In this document: positions 29,171-40,243 of the stretch, one piece after another
Layout of the letters: every line of letters begins with the position of its first letter
How positions within the stretch are numbered: the first letter of the stretch is position 1
DNA from: Pseudomonas sp. G.S.17
Lineage (GTDB): Bacteria; Pseudomonadota; Gammaproteobacteria; Pseudomonadales; Pseudomonadaceae
Direction of reading: 5' to 3'
Length of the DNA stretch: 64,000 bases
Assembly (NCBI RefSeq): GCF_038096165.1
Contig: NZ_CP151076.1
Coordinates: 5,577,501-5,641,500 of the forward strand
The notes under the pieces: model-generated
Databases searched by the model: none
Seen by the model: only the letters and a program-made list of their open reading frames with translations
What the model was told of the DNA's origin: nothing
Translations under genes and position numbers: made by a program

Positions 29171-30196
29171 TCATACAGCGTGTGTCACCGGCTGCTTCAG
29201 GCTGGTCAGCAGTTGACCCAGCTCGGCCAGCTCGGGACGCCTGGACAACACCGCTTCTATATAAGCAAAGAATCGCGGGACGTCGGCCAGGTAGCGCGGC
29301 TTGCCGTCACGATGGCAGATGCGCGCGAAAATCCCGATCACCTTCAAATGCCGCTGCACGCCCATCAAGTCGCTGGCCCGCACAAACGCGGCGAAATCGT
29401 CCTGCACCGGGATGCCCAGGGCCTGCGCCTTGTCCCAGTAAAGCTTCAGCCAGCCTTGCACACGATCTTCGGGCCAGCTCAGGAATGCATCCTTGAACAG
29501 GCTCGTCACGTCGTAGGTCACCGGGCCGTACACCGCATCCTGGAAATCCAGCACGCCGGGATTGGGCTCGCTGAGCATCAGGTTGCGCGGCATATAGTCG
29601 CGATGAACCAATACTTTGGGCTGCTCAAGCGCACTGCTGATCAACAGGTCGCTGAATCGCTGCCACATGGCCTGCTGTTGCGGGTCAAACTCGATGCCCA
29701 GCTCCCGAGCGACATACCACTGCGGGAACAACTCCAGCTCGCGGCGCAGCAAGGCCACGTCATAGCTGGGCAACGGCGCATCCATCGGCAACTGCTGAAA
29801 AGCCAGCAGCGCATCAAGCGCGTCGGCAAACAAAGCGTCGGCGTTGTCTGCATCGAGCACGTCGAGCCAGGTTTTCTGACCCAGATCGTTGAGCAGCAAA
29901 AAGCCCTGCGTCAGGTCTTCGGCATAAATTTTCGGAACATTAATCCCTGATTTACTTAATAAACCTGCGATATCCACGAAGGGTTTGCAGTTTTCCTGGG
30001 GCGGCGGCGCATCCATCACAATAAAAGTTCGCTCGCCCCCCTGCCAACGGAAGTAACGGCGAAAACTCGCATCACTACTGGCCGCGGTCAACGTGGCCGG
30101 GGGAATCGCGCCCCAGCCTTGCGTTGCGAACAGCGCGGGAAGTTGCTCATCGAGCCAAGTTTCGAGGTGTTGCAGGCGTACATCTTGATCTGGCAT
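29171..30196 (-). CDS. amgK: N-acetylmuramate/N-acetylglucosamine anomeric kinase AmgK
   Basis: 341 residues, aminoglycoside phosphotransferase fold. The catalytic loop is LVHRDYMPRNLML and the metal Asp is in GVLDFQDAVYGPVTYD. It phosphorylates the anomeric carbon of MurNAc or GlcNAc in cell-wall recycling and feeds MurU. First gene of the operon and divergent from lptD with 129 bp between starts. Confidence 0.9.
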   Translation of the reverse strand: MPDQDVRLQHLETWLDEQLPALFATQGWGAIPPATLTAASSDASFRRYFRWQGGERTFIVMDAPPPQENCKPFVDIAGLLSKSGINVPKIYAEDLTQGFLLLNDLGQKTWLDVLDADNADALFADALDALLAFQQLPMDAPLPSYDVALLRRELELFPQWYVARELGIEFDPQQQAMWQRFSDLLISSALEQPKVLVHRDYMPRNLMLSEPNPGVLDFQDAVYGPVTYDVTSLFKDAFLSWPEDRVQGWLKLYWDKAQALGIPVQDDFAAFVRASDLMGVQRHLKVIGIFARICHRDGKPRYLADVPRFFAYIEAVLSRRPELAELGQLLTSLKQPVTHAV

Positions 30197-30209
30197 TGCA
30201 AGGGTCTCC

Positions 30210-30225
30210 GACGGCGCTAGCCGTC
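30210..30225. promoter_or_regulatory. Inverted repeat in the amgK/lptD divergent promoter
   Basis: Perfect dyad GACGGC-GCTA-GCCGTC just upstream of amgK. TATTAT at 30241-30246 could be a -10 for lptD but the -35 is poor. Operator role is a guess. Confidence 0.25.
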
Positions 30226-30325
30226 AAGCGGGTCATGCTTTATTATCCGACATCTTTTTCAGCCCATCGAGAGGCGTGCGGCCCCCCCGCGGGCAGATGG
30301 CGCGCAGGAAGCCCGGATTAATAAG

Positions 30326-33103
30326 ATGGCATTGAAATCCCCCGCGTTTCGTAAAAAATTTCCGTTGCTCGTAACCGGCAGTTTGCTGGCGATGCAACCT
30401 CTTGCCACTCAGTTCGCGGTCGCAGCGGAACAGTATGACTGTTCAGTGTCTGCTTCGGGCGCCTGGGATTGCGCGCCGAAAACCAACGCCCTCGAATTGC
30501 CTCCGCGCCCCGTGCATAGCACGACGTCGGTCAGTTCCAACGGCTCGGTCACTTCGGACAGTGGCTCCACCAGTGAACCTGCTGTCGCTACCACTAAGCT
30601 GGTAACCGAAGCCAAGGGCAAAGGTCTGAAGTCGCGTAGTGCAGACTACAGCCACCTTGATTGGGTTCCTCGCGAAAAACTGACTCCTGCGCAATTGGCC
30701 GAAACCGGTCCTTATTGCTCGGGCGCCTATGTCGAGCCGATCCGGCCTGGCATGGACGACAAGACCAAGATGAGCGAAGCGCCAATGTTCATCGGCGCCA
30801 AGGCTTCTCGCTACCAGCAGGAAGAGCAGATCGCCACGCTCGCCGGTGACGTTGTATTGCGTCAGGGCAGCATGCAGGTCCAGGCTCAGGAAGCGAGCCT
30901 TCATCAGACCGAAAACCGTGGCGAGCTGAACGGCGATGTCCGTTTGCGCGACAACGGTGCCTTGATCGTCGGCGACCACGCCGAACTGCAACTCGACACC
31001 GGCGAAGCCCAGGTCGACAACGCAGAGTACGTGCTGCACAAATCGAATATTCGCGGTAACGCTCTGTACGCCAAGCGTGCCGAGAACGCGATCATTCGTT
31101 TGAAGGACGGTACGTACACCACGTGCGAACCGGGCAGCAACGCGTGGACGCTCAAAGGCAACAACATCACGCTGAACCCGGCTACCGGTTTCGGCACCGC
31201 GACCAACGTCACTCTTCGGGTCAAGGACATACCGGTACTCTACACGCCGTATATCTACTTCCCGATCGACGACCGTCGCCAGTCAGGCTTCCTGCCGCCA
31301 ACCATCGGCACCGGCAGCGATACCGGCCTCATGCTGGTTACGCCTTACTACTTCAACCTGGCACCGAACTACGATGCCACGCTCTATCCTCGTTACATGG
31401 CCAAGCGTGGCCTGTTGATGGAAGGCGAATTCCGTTACCTGACCAAAAGCAGCGAAGGTCAGTTCGGCGGCGCTTACCTGAACGATGATGAAGACGAACG
31501 TCGTCGTCAGACCGATTACGAAAAAACCCGCTGGATGATCAACTGGCAGCACAAAGGTGGCCTGGACTCGCGCTGGTTGACTCAGGTCGACTACACCGAC
31601 GTCAGCGATCCTTATTACTTCCAGGATCTGAAAACCGATCAGATCGGCGTTGAAAACCGCGACTACATCAACCAGCAGGGTTCCCTGACCTACCGTGGTG
31701 ACACCTACACGGCAGCCGTCAACGCCCAGGCCTACAAGCTGGCAACCGTCGCCAACATCACCCCGTACAACCGCCTGCCGCAGATCACCTTCAACGGTGC
31801 ACTGCCTTACAATCCGGGCGGCCTGCACTTCGATTACCAGACCGAACTGGTGCGCTTTGACCGCGACCTGGAAACCGGCAACTACGTTGACCAGGACGGT
31901 GTTGCAAGCCCTCGTCTGGACACCAACGTTGTCGGCCTGGCGCGTGCAAACGGCGACCGCCTGAACCTGGCACCATCGGTAAGCTTGCCGATGAACTGGA
32001 CCTACGGCTTCCTGACGCCGAAGTTGAAATACGTCTACACCCAGTACCAACTGGATCTGGACGGTCGCGGCAAGCAAACCCTGCTCGCCGACGAAGAATT
32101 CAACAGCAGCGAAAACCGCGCCGTACCGATCTTCAGCGTCGACAGCGGCCTGTACTTCGACCGCAATACGCAGTGGTTCGGCAAGAACTATCGCCAGACT
32201 CTCGAACCGCGCCTGTTCTATCTCTATGTTCCCGAGAAAGACCAGAGCGACATCCCGATCTTCGACACGGCTGAAACGACGTTCAACTACGCGTCGCTGT
32301 TCCGTGACAACCGTTTCGTCGGCTCCGACCGTATCGGCGACGAAAACAAGTTGTCCCTGGGCATCACCAACCGCTGGATCGAAGACAACGGCTTCGAACG
32401 TCAACGCTTCAGCATCGGTCAGGCGTTGTACTTCGCTGATCGCAAGGTTCAATTGCCGGGCATCGAGTTCAAGGACCGTGACGACGCACAAGCGAACGTC
32501 TCGCCGTATGCACTCGAATACGAATACCGCTTCAACCGCGACTGGCGTGTCAATTCGGACTTCAACTGGGATCCGGACAGCCACAGCACTCGCTCCGGCA
32601 GCGCAATGTTCCACTACCAGCCTGAAGACAACCCGAACAAGGTCGTCAACCTCGGCTACCGCTACCGCAATGACCTGGTGCGTTACGACCAGACCACCGG
32701 CAAGTGGAGCGTGGGTGGTGGCGATTACGGCACCCCGGGCAGCCCGAACTACGTCAAGGATTACTACAAGATCCAGCAGCATGACTTCTCGGTCATCTGG
32801 CCAATCGTTCCGCAGTGGAACGCCATCAGCCGCTGGCAGTACGATTACAACCGCGACCGCACGCTGGAGGCCTTCGGTGGCTTCGAGTATGACAACTGCT
32901 GCTGGAAACTGCGCTTGATCAGCCGCTACTGGGTCGACTACGACGAGTTCAGCCAGGACGCTCCTCAGAACGAGAAAGGCGACCACGGCGTATTCCTACA
33001 AATTGTGTTGAAGGGACTTGGTGGCGTTACCGGCGCCAAAGTAGAGAGTTTCCTCGACAAAGGCATTCAAGGTTATCGTGAACGTGAAGACCAAGCTTTC
33101 TGA
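30326..33103 (+). CDS. lptD: LPS-assembly protein LptD
   Basis: 925-residue outer-membrane beta-barrel that inserts lipopolysaccharide into the outer leaflet with LptE. Signal peptide to about residue 33 (QFAVA before AEQYDC). The N-terminal cysteines Cys39 and Cys49 and the adjacent pair Cys858-Cys859 (NCCW) are the expected disulfide-forming residues. OstA-like beta-jellyroll (about 155-290: [17 protein letters not shown]) is followed by the barrel. First gene of lptD-surA-pdxA-ksgA-apaG-apaH. Confidence 0.95.
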   Translation: MALKSPAFRKKFPLLVTGSLLAMQPLATQFAVAAEQYDCSVSASGAWDCAPKTNALELPPRPVHSTTSVSSNGSVTSDSGSTSEPAVATTKLVTEAKGKGLKSRSADYSHLDWVPREKLTPAQLAETGPYCSGAYVEPIRPGMDDKTKMSEAPMFIGAKASRYQQEEQIATLAGDVVLRQGSMQVQAQEASLHQTENRGELNGDVRLRDNGALIVGDHAELQLDTGEAQVDNAEYVLHKSNIRGNALYAKRAENAIIRLKDGTYTTCEPGSNAWTLKGNNITLNPATGFGTATNVTLRVKDIPVLYTPYIYFPIDDRRQSGFLPPTIGTGSDTGLMLVTPYYFNLAPNYDATLYPRYMAKRGLLMEGEFRYLTKSSEGQFGGAYLNDDEDERRRQTDYEKTRWMINWQHKGGLDSRWLTQVDYTDVSDPYYFQDLKTDQIGVENRDYINQQGSLTYRGDTYTAAVNAQAYKLATVANITPYNRLPQITFNGALPYNPGGLHFDYQTELVRFDRDLETGNYVDQDGVASPRLDTNVVGLARANGDRLNLAPSVSLPMNWTYGFLTPKLKYVYTQYQLDLDGRGKQTLLADEEFNSSENRAVPIFSVDSGLYFDRNTQWFGKNYRQTLEPRLFYLYVPEKDQSDIPIFDTAETTFNYASLFRDNRFVGSDRIGDENKLSLGITNRWIEDNGFERQRFSIGQALYFADRKVQLPGIEFKDRDDAQANVSPYALEYEYRFNRDWRVNSDFNWDPDSHSTRSGSAMFHYQPEDNPNKVVNLGYRYRNDLVRYDQTTGKWSVGGGDYGTPGSPNYVKDYYKIQQHDFSVIWPIVPQWNAISRWQYDYNRDRTLEAFGGFEYDNCCWKLRLISRYWVDYDEFSQDAPQNEKGDHGVFLQIVLKGLGGVTGAKVESFLDKGIQGYREREDQAF

Positions 33104-34406
33104 TTGTCTGCGCCCGCTGCTGCTGGGCGCGTTACTCCTGGGGACTGCAGCGCATGCTGCGGTCCAGCCGCTGGACAGCGTGGTGGCCATTGTCGATAAC
33201 GACGTGATCATGAAGAGCCAGATGGACCAACGTGTCCGTGAGGTTCAACAGACCATTGCCAAACGCGGTTCGGGCGTTCCACCTGCAGAAGCGCTGCAAC
33301 CGCAGGTTCTGGATCGTCTGATCCTGGAAAACCTGCAGTTGCAGATCGGCGAGCGCTCCGGCATCCGGATCACCGACGAAGAGCTGAACCAGGCCATAGG
33401 CACCATTGCCCAGCGTAACAACATGACCGTGGACCAGTTCCGCGCCGCGTTGTCCCACGATGGACTGTCCTTCGACGATGCTCGCGATCAGGTTCGTCGC
33501 GAAATGATCATCAGCCGGGTACGTCAGCGCCGGGTTGCCGAGCGCATCCAGGTCTCCGAGCAGGAAGTGAAGAACTTCCTCGCTTCCGGCCAGGGCAAGG
33601 CTCAGCTGTCGGAAGAATTCCACCTCGCCAACATCCTGATCGCCACCCCGGACAGCGCTTCCTCGGACCAGATCCAGACCGCTGCCCGCAAGGCTCAAGA
33701 CCTCTACGGCAAGCTTAAGCAAGGCGCTGACTTCGGTCAGATGGCAATTGCCAACTCCGCCAGCGAAAGCGCACTGGAAGGCGGCGACATGGGCTGGCGT
33801 AAAGCCGCTCAACTGCCACCGCCGTTTGGTGACATGCTCGGGACCATGCCGATTGGCGACGTAACGCCTCCAGCTCGGACGCCAGGTGGTTTCATCATTC
33901 TCAAGTTGCTGGAAAAACGCGGCGGTGAAGGCCAGGCTCAAATGCGCGATGAAGTGCATGTGCGTCATATCCTGATCAAGCCAAGCGAGATCCGCAGCGA
34001 AGAAGAAACCAAGCGTCTGGCGCAGAAAATCTACGACCGCATCCAGAATGGCGATGACTTCGGCGAGCTGGCGAAGAGCTTCTCTGAAGATCCGGGTTCG
34101 GCACTCAACGGCGGCGATCTGAACTGGGTTGATCCTAACTCGCTGGTTCCGGAATTCCGTCAGGTGATGAACGACACGCCGCAAGGCACGTTGTCCAAGC
34201 CGTTCAAGACCGCTTATGGCTGGCACGTACTGGAAGTCCTTGGCCGCCGCGCCACTGACAGCACCAACCAGGCCCGTGATCAGCAAGCCCTGACCGTGTT
34301 GCGTAACCGCAAATACGATGAAGAGCTGCAAACCTGGCTGCGTCAGATCCGCGACGAAGCCTACGTTGAAATCAAGCTCCCTGGCGCCGCCCAGGCTGCG
34401 CAGTGA
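33078..34406 (+). CDS. surA: Periplasmic chaperone/peptidyl-prolyl isomerase SurA
   Basis: 442 residues. Signal peptide ([18 protein letters not shown]), N-terminal chaperone domain, and two parvulin domains, first around residues 185-285 ([13 protein letters not shown] to GFIILKLLE) and second around 295-395 ([18 protein letters not shown] to [10 protein letters not shown]). It folds outer-membrane proteins, including the product of the preceding gene. The start is GTG at 33078 (AAGG at short distance); GTG 33084 is equally possible. Overlaps the lptD 3' end by 26 bp. Confidence 0.93.
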   Translation: MNVKTKLSDCLRPLLLGALLLGTAAHAAVQPLDSVVAIVDNDVIMKSQMDQRVREVQQTIAKRGSGVPPAEALQPQVLDRLILENLQLQIGERSGIRITDEELNQAIGTIAQRNNMTVDQFRAALSHDGLSFDDARDQVRREMIISRVRQRRVAERIQVSEQEVKNFLASGQGKAQLSEEFHLANILIATPDSASSDQIQTAARKAQDLYGKLKQGADFGQMAIANSASESALEGGDMGWRKAAQLPPPFGDMLGTMPIGDVTPPARTPGGFIILKLLEKRGGEGQAQMRDEVHVRHILIKPSEIRSEEETKRLAQKIYDRIQNGDDFGELAKSFSEDPGSALNGGDLNWVDPNSLVPEFRQVMNDTPQGTLSKPFKTAYGWHVLEVLGRRATDSTNQARDQQALTVLRNRKYDEELQTWLRQIRDEAYVEIKLPGAAQAAQ

Positions 34407-35392
34407 AACCAAAGCGTTTCGCCCTGACACCCGGCGAGCCGGCCGGCATTGGTCCTGACCTTTGCCTGCTGCTCGCCACGCAGCCTCAGCCACATCCCCT
34501 GATTGCCATTACCAGCCGCGACTTGCTCACCGAGCGGGCCGCGCAACTGGGCGTGGCCGTCAAGCTGATTGCTGTCACGCCCGATGCCTTTCCTGATGAG
34601 CCTTCGCCAGTCGGTAGCCTCTACGTCTGGGACACGCCATTGCGCGGACCTGTCGTTGCGGGCCAGCTGAACACCGCCAACGGCCCGTTCGTCGTGGAAA
34701 CCCTGACGCGCGCCGGGCAAGGCTGCATCGACGGCGATTTCGTCGGCATGATTACCGCGCCTGTTCATAAAGGCGTGATCAATGACAGCGGCATCCCGTT
34801 TTCAGGCCACACCGAGTTCCTCGCCGAACTGACTCACACCGAACAGGTGGTGATGCTGCTGGCGACCGGCGACTTGCGTGTCGCACTGGTCACCACGCAC
34901 CTGCCTTTGCGTGATGTTGCCGATGCGATCACTGCCGAGCGACTGGAGCGCGTAACCCGCATCCTGCACGCCGATCTGGTCAACAAGTTCGGCATCGCGC
35001 GTCCACGCATCCTGGTGTGTGGGCTGAACCCGCATGCCGGCGAAGGCGGACATCTGGGCCGCGAAGAAATCGACATCATTGAACCTACTCTGGAGCGTCT
35101 GCGCAGCGAGGGCCTGGACTTGCGTGGCCCGCTACCCGCCGACACTCTGTTTACCCCAAAATATCTGGAGCACTGCGACGCAGTGCTGGCGATGTACCAC
35201 GACCAGGGCTTGCCCGTGCTGAAATACAAAGGTTTCGGCGCCGCAGTCAACGTGACCCTCGGTCTGCCGATCATTCGTACTTCTGTCGACCACGGCACCG
35301 CGCTGGATCTGGCGGGCAGTGGCAAAATCGACACCGGCAGCCTGCGAGTCGCCCTGGAAACCGCCTATCAGATGGCCGAGACCCATTCATGA
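34403..35392 (+). CDS. pdxA: 4-hydroxythreonine-4-phosphate dehydrogenase PdxA
   Basis: 329 residues; NAD-dependent enzyme of pyridoxal phosphate synthesis. Signature [13 protein letters not shown] at the N-terminus, metal-binding histidines in [20 protein letters not shown] and [20 protein letters not shown] start at 34403 overlaps the surA stop (GTGA). Confidence 0.94.
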   Translation: MKPKRFALTPGEPAGIGPDLCLLLATQPQPHPLIAITSRDLLTERAAQLGVAVKLIAVTPDAFPDEPSPVGSLYVWDTPLRGPVVAGQLNTANGPFVVETLTRAGQGCIDGDFVGMITAPVHKGVINDSGIPFSGHTEFLAELTHTEQVVMLLATGDLRVALVTTHLPLRDVADAITAERLERVTRILHADLVNKFGIARPRILVCGLNPHAGEGGHLGREEIDIIEPTLERLRSEGLDLRGPLPADTLFTPKYLEHCDAVLAMYHDQGLPVLKYKGFGAAVNVTLGLPIIRTSVDHGTALDLAGSGKIDTGSLRVALETAYQMAETHS

Positions 35393-36195
35393 CCGAGCAA
35401 TTCCAACACAAGGCGCGCAAACGCTTTGGGCAAAACTTCCTGCACGACGCTGGCGTGATCGACAAAATCCTGCGCGCCATTCGTGCCAAGCCGGAAGACC
35501 GCCTGCTGGAAATCGGGCCGGGCCAGGGTGCCCTGACCGAAGGCCTGCTCAACAGTAATGCGCAACTGGATGTGGTTGAGCTGGACAAGGACTTGATCCC
35601 GATCCTGGTTCACCAGTTCGGCAACAAGCCGAACTTCAACCTGCATCAGGGCGATGCGCTGAAGTTCGACTTCACCAGCCTCAACGCGCCAGCCAACAGC
35701 CTGCGCGTGGTGGGTAACCTGCCCTACAACATCTCCACGCCGCTGATTTTTCATCTGCTGCAAAACGCCAACCTGATCCGCGACATGCACTTCATGTTGC
35801 AGAAAGAAGTGGTGCAGCGTCTCGCGGCAGGCCCCGGCGGCGGCGACTATGGTCGCTTGTCGATCATGGTTCAGTACCACTGCCGCGTGGAACACCTATT
35901 CAACGTCGGCCCAGGCGCGTTCAATCCGCCGCCGAAAGTCGACTCCGCGATTGTTCGTCTGGTCCCGCACGAAACCCTGCCGCATCCAGCCAAGGATCAC
36001 CGCCTGCTCGAACGCGTCGTCCGCGAAGCCTTCAATCAGCGGCGCAAGACCTTGCGCAACACGCTCAAGTTGCTGCTTACCAGCGACGACATTGCCGCCG
36101 CTGGCGTGGACGGCAGCCTGCGTCCGGAGCAACTGGACCTGGCTGCGTTCGTACGCCTGGCGGACAAACTCAGCGAGAAGCCGGTCGAGGCCTGA
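35389..36195 (+). CDS. rsmA: 16S rRNA dimethyladenosine transferase KsgA/RsmA
   Basis: 268 residues. [11 protein letters not shown] at the N-terminus, SAM motif [14 protein letters not shown], and the catalytic NLPYNIST. It dimethylates A1518 and A1519 in the 3' end of 16S rRNA. ATG overlaps the pdxA stop. The [14 protein letters not shown] motif of this family appears as [14 protein letters not shown]. Confidence 0.95.
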   Translation: MTEQFQHKARKRFGQNFLHDAGVIDKILRAIRAKPEDRLLEIGPGQGALTEGLLNSNAQLDVVELDKDLIPILVHQFGNKPNFNLHQGDALKFDFTSLNAPANSLRVVGNLPYNISTPLIFHLLQNANLIRDMHFMLQKEVVQRLAAGPGGGDYGRLSIMVQYHCRVEHLFNVGPGAFNPPPKVDSAIVRLVPHETLPHPAKDHRLLERVVREAFNQRRKTLRNTLKLLLTSDDIAAAGVDGSLRPEQLDLAAFVRLADKLSEKPVEA

Positions 36196-36204
36196 TGCAC
36201 GCCG

Positions 36205-36238
36205 GACGTGTGGGCGATAGTCTATCCCGCCCACATGT
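36205..36238. other. Strong hairpin between ksgA and apaG
   Basis: GTGGGCG (36210-36216) pairs with CGCCCAC (36228-36234), and the dyad extends on both sides. No T-run follows, so it is more likely an mRNA processing or partial attenuation signal than a terminator. Confidence 0.35.
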
Positions 36239-36298
36239 CCTAGACTGACTTCGCCGAATGTCCGGTTTTTATTCGCATTTGCTTTCAAGGCCTACTGC

Positions 36299-36679
36299 AT
36301 GTCTGATTCCCGTTACCAGGTCGACGTCAGCGTCGTCACGCGTTTCCTCGCAGAACAGTCGCAACCCGATCAGAACCGTTTTGCGTTCGCCTATACCGTG
36401 ACAGTGCATAACAGCGGCGAGTTGCCGGCCAAGCTTCTGTCCCGTCATTGGGTGATCACTGACGGTGATGGCCATGTCGAGGAAGTGCGCGGCGACGGCG
36501 TCGTCGGTCAGCAACCCTTGATCGATGCTGGCCAAAGCCACACCTACAGCAGTGGCACAGTGATGACCACCAAGGTCGGCAACATGCAGGGTACTTACCA
36601 GATGCTCGCCGAAGACGGCAAACGCTTCGACGCCGTGATTGCGCCGTTCCGCCTGGCTGTGCCGGGGGCTCTGCACTGA
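36299..36679 (+). CDS. apaG: ApaG (CO2+/Mg2+ efflux-associated protein)
   Basis: 126-residue single beta-sandwich domain ([58 protein letters not shown]). Conserved partner of ApaH in pseudomonads and enterobacteria; biochemical role is unclear. Stop overlaps the apaH start by one base. Confidence 0.93.
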   Translation: MSDSRYQVDVSVVTRFLAEQSQPDQNRFAFAYTVTVHNSGELPAKLLSRHWVITDGDGHVEEVRGDGVVGQQPLIDAGQSHTYSSGTVMTTKVGNMQGTYQMLAEDGKRFDAVIAPFRLAVPGALH

Positions 36680-37560
36680 TGACGGTATATGCCGTTGGCG
36701 ACCTGCAAGGTTGCCTTGAACCGCTGCAATGCCTGCTGAACCATGTGCAATTTGATCCGGCCAAAGATCGCCTCTGGCTGGTGGGTGATCTGGTCAACCG
36801 CGGCCCGCAATCCCTCGAGACCTTGCGGTTCCTGTACAACATCCGCGAGTCCCTGGTCTGTGTGCTGGGCAATCACGACCTGCATCTGCTGGCGGTCTCA
36901 CGCAAGATCGAGCGCCTGAAGAAGGGCGACACCCTGCGCGAGATTCTCGACGCGCCGGATCGCGATGTCCTGTTGGCGTGGCTGCGCCAGCAAAAGATGA
37001 TGCATTACGATGCCGAGCGTAACGTCGCGATGGTGCATGCGGGCATCCCGCCGCAATGGACGCTGAAGAAAGCGCTCAAGCACGCGGCCGAAGTCGAAAC
37101 CGCTCTGCATGACGATCTGCTTTACGAGCCGTTCCTCGACGGCATGTACGGCAACGAGCCCAACAAATGGGACAGCGCGCTGCAGGGCGTGACGCGCTTG
37201 CGCGTGATCACCAACTACTTCACTCGTATGCGGTTTTGCACCAGCGAAGGCAAGCTCGACCTCAAAGGCAAGGAAGGCGCAGAAACCGCCCTGCCCGGCT
37301 ACGCCCCATGGTTCAGCCACAAGGAACGCAAGACCCGCGACGTGAAGATCATCTTCGGTCACTGGGCTGCGCTGGAAGGTCGCTGCAACGAGCCCGGCGT
37401 GTTTGCGCTGGACACCGGTTGCGTCTGGGGGGCAGCCCTGACGCTGCTCAATGTCGATACGCTGCAAAGGCATCATTGCGATTGCGACGCCCAGGGCAAC
37501 GCAGAATCCGGTTCCGCCAGGACCATTACCCAAAGTCCTGTCATCCCGGCCGGACGCTAG
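36679..37560 (+). CDS. apaH: Bis(5'-nucleosyl)-tetraphosphatase ApaH (symmetrical)
   Basis: 293 residues, calcineurin-like phosphoesterase. Metal-binding motifs [19 protein letters not shown] and GNHDLHLL, later HAGIPP and FGHWAAL. Splits Ap4A into two ADP and removes NpnN caps from RNA. The C-terminal tail after the core is longer and polar. Confidence 0.94.
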   Translation: MTVYAVGDLQGCLEPLQCLLNHVQFDPAKDRLWLVGDLVNRGPQSLETLRFLYNIRESLVCVLGNHDLHLLAVSRKIERLKKGDTLREILDAPDRDVLLAWLRQQKMMHYDAERNVAMVHAGIPPQWTLKKALKHAAEVETALHDDLLYEPFLDGMYGNEPNKWDSALQGVTRLRVITNYFTRMRFCTSEGKLDLKGKEGAETALPGYAPWFSHKERKTRDVKIIFGHWAALEGRCNEPGVFALDTGCVWGAALTLLNVDTLQRHHCDCDAQGNAESGSARTITQSPVIPAGR

Positions 37561-37590
37561 AATCAATACACCCACAAACAGGAGCCAGAC

Positions 37591-37911
37591 ATGACCGAGT
37601 TCAAACGCATTCCTCCCGAACAGGCTCAAGCCTTGCGCGAACAAGGCGCTGTGCTTGTGGATGTACGCGACCCGCAGACATTCGCCAGCAATCACATTCC
37701 GAATTCGCTGCACCTGGATAATCACTCCATCTCGGACTTCATCCGCGAAGCCGATCTGGACAAACCCCTGGTCGTTGTCTGCTATCACGGTAATTCCAGC
37801 CAGAGCGCTGCGGCCTACCTTGTGAGCCAGGGTTTCTCGGAGGTGTACAGCCTGGACGGCGGATTCGAGCTATGGCGCAGCACCTTCCCAAGTGAAACAG
37901 CCCAAGGCTGA
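37591..37911 (+). CDS. glpE: Thiosulfate sulfurtransferase GlpE (single rhodanese domain)
   Basis: 106 residues, one rhodanese domain with the active-site loop [13 protein letters not shown] (catalytic Cys about 65). Transfers sulfane sulfur from thiosulfate to thiol acceptors. RBS AGGAG; 30 bp after apaH, probably in the same transcript. A GC-rich stem CCCGCG/GCGCGG follows at about 37938-37954. Confidence 0.9.
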   Translation: MTEFKRIPPEQAQALREQGAVLVDVRDPQTFASNHIPNSLHLDNHSISDFIREADLDKPLVVVCYHGNSSQSAAAYLVSQGFSEVYSLDGGFELWRSTFPSETAQG

Positions 37912-38024
37912 GCGAAATATTTTTTATTACAGCTGATCCCGCGTCCTGCGCGGGTTGGCGGGCCAACTGACGAACGGTTGGCCTGACTTATTGTTCATCC
38001 CTTCTTTATCTTTCCGATTCCGAA

Positions 38025-38033
38025 CTATCCTTA
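38025..38033 (+). promoter_or_regulatory. Possible sigma-S type -10 element upstream of prkA
   Basis: CTATCCTTA matches the RpoS-type -10 consensus (CTAYRCTTA) at 8 of 9 positions. It lies 166 bp before the prkA start in the 287-bp gap. A GCCGGT/ACCGGC hairpin at about 38062-38075 lies in the presumed leader. The prkA-yeaH-spoVR genes are known as sigma-S dependent in enterobacteria, which supports the reading. Confidence 0.45.
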
Positions 38034-38198
38034 GCCTCAGGCCATCCGTAATCAGGGGAGAGCCGGTACACCGGCGCGTGGGTCATCGGTAGCTACTTTT
38101 ATGGTGTTCTGGGGGGTAAACGGCAACTGGATTCACAGCTGCTGCCAGCATCGACTGACGATCCGCCGCCGGCTCTACGTATCGAGCGAGGTGACGTC

Positions 38199-40121
38199 AT
38201 GAGTATTTTTAGCCACTTCCAACAACGCTTTGAATCGACACGCCAGGAGGAGCTCTCCTTACAGGAGTATTTAGAGCTCTGTAAGCAGGATCGCAGCGCA
38301 TACGCGTCTGCGGCAGAACGCCTCTTGCTGGCCATTGGCGAACCGGAGCTGGTCGACACGTCGGTCAATTCCCGGTTATCGAGAATCTTCTCCAACAAGG
38401 TGATCCGTCGCTATCCTGCCTTTGCCGACTTCCACGGGATGGAAGAGTGCATCGATCAGATTGTGTCGTATTTCCGCCATGCCGCTCAGGGCCTGGAAGA
38501 GAAGAAACAAATCCTGTATCTGCTCGGCCCGGTAGGTGGCGGCAAGTCATCTCTGGCTGAAAAACTCAAACAACTGATCGAAAAGGTGCCGTTCTACGCC
38601 ATCAAGGGCTCGCCGGTTTTCGAGTCGCCGCTGGGGCTGTTCAATGCCACCGAAGACGGAGCGATTCTCGAGGAAGACTTCGGTATTCCCCGACGCTACC
38701 TGAGCACCATCATGTCGCCCTGGGCGACCAAGCGTCTGGCTGAGTTCGGGGGCGACATCAGCCAGTTCAAAGTCGTAAAACTCTATCCATCCATCCTCAA
38801 TCAAATCGCCGTCGCCAAAACCGAACCAGGTGACGAGAACAACCAGGACATTTCTGCGCTGGTCGGCAAGGTCGATATCCGCAAGCTGGAAGAATTCCCG
38901 CAAAACGATGCCGACGCCTACAGCTACTCGGGCGCACTCTGCCGGGCCAACCAGGGCTTGATGGAATTCGTCGAAATGTTCAAGGCGCCGATCAAGGTGC
39001 TGCACCCACTGCTCACCGCTACCCAGGAAGGTAACTACAACAGTACCGAAGGCCTGGGCGCGATTCCGTTCACCGGCATCTTGCTGGCCCACTCCAACGA
39101 ATCGGAATGGCACAGCTTCCGCAACAACAAGAACAACGAAGCCTTCATCGACCGTATCTATATCGTGAAGGTGCCGTACTGCCTGCGCGTAAGCGACGAA
39201 ATCAAAATCTACGACAAGTTGCTGTTCAACAGCTCGTTGGCCAAGGCGCATTGCGCACCCGACACCCTGAAAATGCTTGCGCAGTTCACCACGCTGTCGC
39301 GCCTCAAGGAGCCGGAAAACTCCAACATCTACTCCAAGATGCGTGTGTACGACGGCGAGAACCTCAAGGACACCGATCCAAAGGCCAAGTCGATCCAGGA
39401 ATACCGCGACAACGCTGGCGTCGATGAGGGCATGAACGGTCTTTCCACGCGCTTCGCGTTCAAGATCCTCTCCAAGGTGTTCAACTTCGATCCGCACGAG
39501 ATTGCCGCCAACCCGGTGCACTTGCTGTACGTACTCGAACAGCAGATCGAGCAGGAACAATTCCAGGCCGAAACCCGCGAGCGCTACCTGCGCTTTATCA
39601 AGGAATACCTGGCGCCGCGCTACATTGAGTTCATCGGCAAGGAAATCCAGACGGCCTACCTTGAGTCCTACAGCGAGTACGGCCAGAACATCTTCGACCG
39701 CTATGTGCTTTACGCAGACTTCTGGATTCAGGATCAGGAATACCGCGATCCGGAAACCGGAGAAATCCTCAACCGCGTGGCATTGAACGAAGAACTGGAA
39801 AAAATCGAAAAACCGGCCGGGATCAGCAATCCGAAGGATTTCCGCAACGAGATCGTCAACTTCGTATTGCGCGCCCGAGCCAACAACAATGGCAAAAATC
39901 CAACCTGGCTCAGCTACGAGAAGCTGCGTGTGGTGATCGAGAAGAAAATGTTCTCCAACACCGAGGACTTGCTGCCGGTCATCAGCTTCAACGCCAAAGC
40001 CAGCAAAGAGGATCAACAGAAACACAACGACTTCGTTACCAGAATGGTCGAGCGGGGCTACACCGACAAACAGGTACGGCTTCTTTCCGAATGGTACCTA
40101 CGGGTCCGGAAGTCGCAGTGA
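38199..40121 (+). CDS. prkA: PrkA-type serine protein kinase (AAA+)
   Basis: 640 residues. AAA domain with Walker A GPVGGGKSSLAEKL (about 110-122); the C-terminal third is the PrkA kinase-like domain. Called YeaG in E. coli, where it affects stationary-phase and nitrogen-starvation survival. Forms a conserved three-gene module with the DUF444 and SpoVR genes downstream. Confidence 0.92.
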   Translation: MSIFSHFQQRFESTRQEELSLQEYLELCKQDRSAYASAAERLLLAIGEPELVDTSVNSRLSRIFSNKVIRRYPAFADFHGMEECIDQIVSYFRHAAQGLEEKKQILYLLGPVGGGKSSLAEKLKQLIEKVPFYAIKGSPVFESPLGLFNATEDGAILEEDFGIPRRYLSTIMSPWATKRLAEFGGDISQFKVVKLYPSILNQIAVAKTEPGDENNQDISALVGKVDIRKLEEFPQNDADAYSYSGALCRANQGLMEFVEMFKAPIKVLHPLLTATQEGNYNSTEGLGAIPFTGILLAHSNESEWHSFRNNKNNEAFIDRIYIVKVPYCLRVSDEIKIYDKLLFNSSLAKAHCAPDTLKMLAQFTTLSRLKEPENSNIYSKMRVYDGENLKDTDPKAKSIQEYRDNAGVDEGMNGLSTRFAFKILSKVFNFDPHEIAANPVHLLYVLEQQIEQEQFQAETRERYLRFIKEYLAPRYIEFIGKEIQTAYLESYSEYGQNIFDRYVLYADFWIQDQEYRDPETGEILNRVALNEELEKIEKPAGISNPKDFRNEIVNFVLRARANNNGKNPTWLSYEKLRVVIEKKMFSNTEDLLPVISFNAKASKEDQQKHNDFVTRMVERGYTDKQVRLLSEWYLRVRKSQ

Positions 40122-40122
40122 A

Positions 40123-40231
40123 GCAGCTGCAAGCTTCTAGCTACAGGCTGCAAGGGAAAAGCGGTTGAGTCCCGGACTCGGGAGTTGACGGCGCATTCGC
40201 TTGCAGCTTGAGGCTTACGACTTGAAGCTCC
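40123..40231. repeat. REP-like inverted repeat (type C) between prkA and yeaH
   Basis: AGCTGCAAGCTTCTAGCTAC and, inverted, CTTGCAGCTTGAGGCTTACG, separated by about 40 bp. A third REP sequence class, different from types A and B. It lies inside an operon, so it may affect mRNA decay between the two genes. Confidence 0.7.
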
Positions 40232-40243
40232 CCGGAGGGGCCT

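Noticed and set aside
31283..32986. 567-residue antisense frame across lptD
   Set aside because: Val-rich shadow; lptD is certain.
38547..40025. 492-residue antisense frame across prkA
   Set aside because: Shadow of the PrkA reading frame in high-GC DNA.
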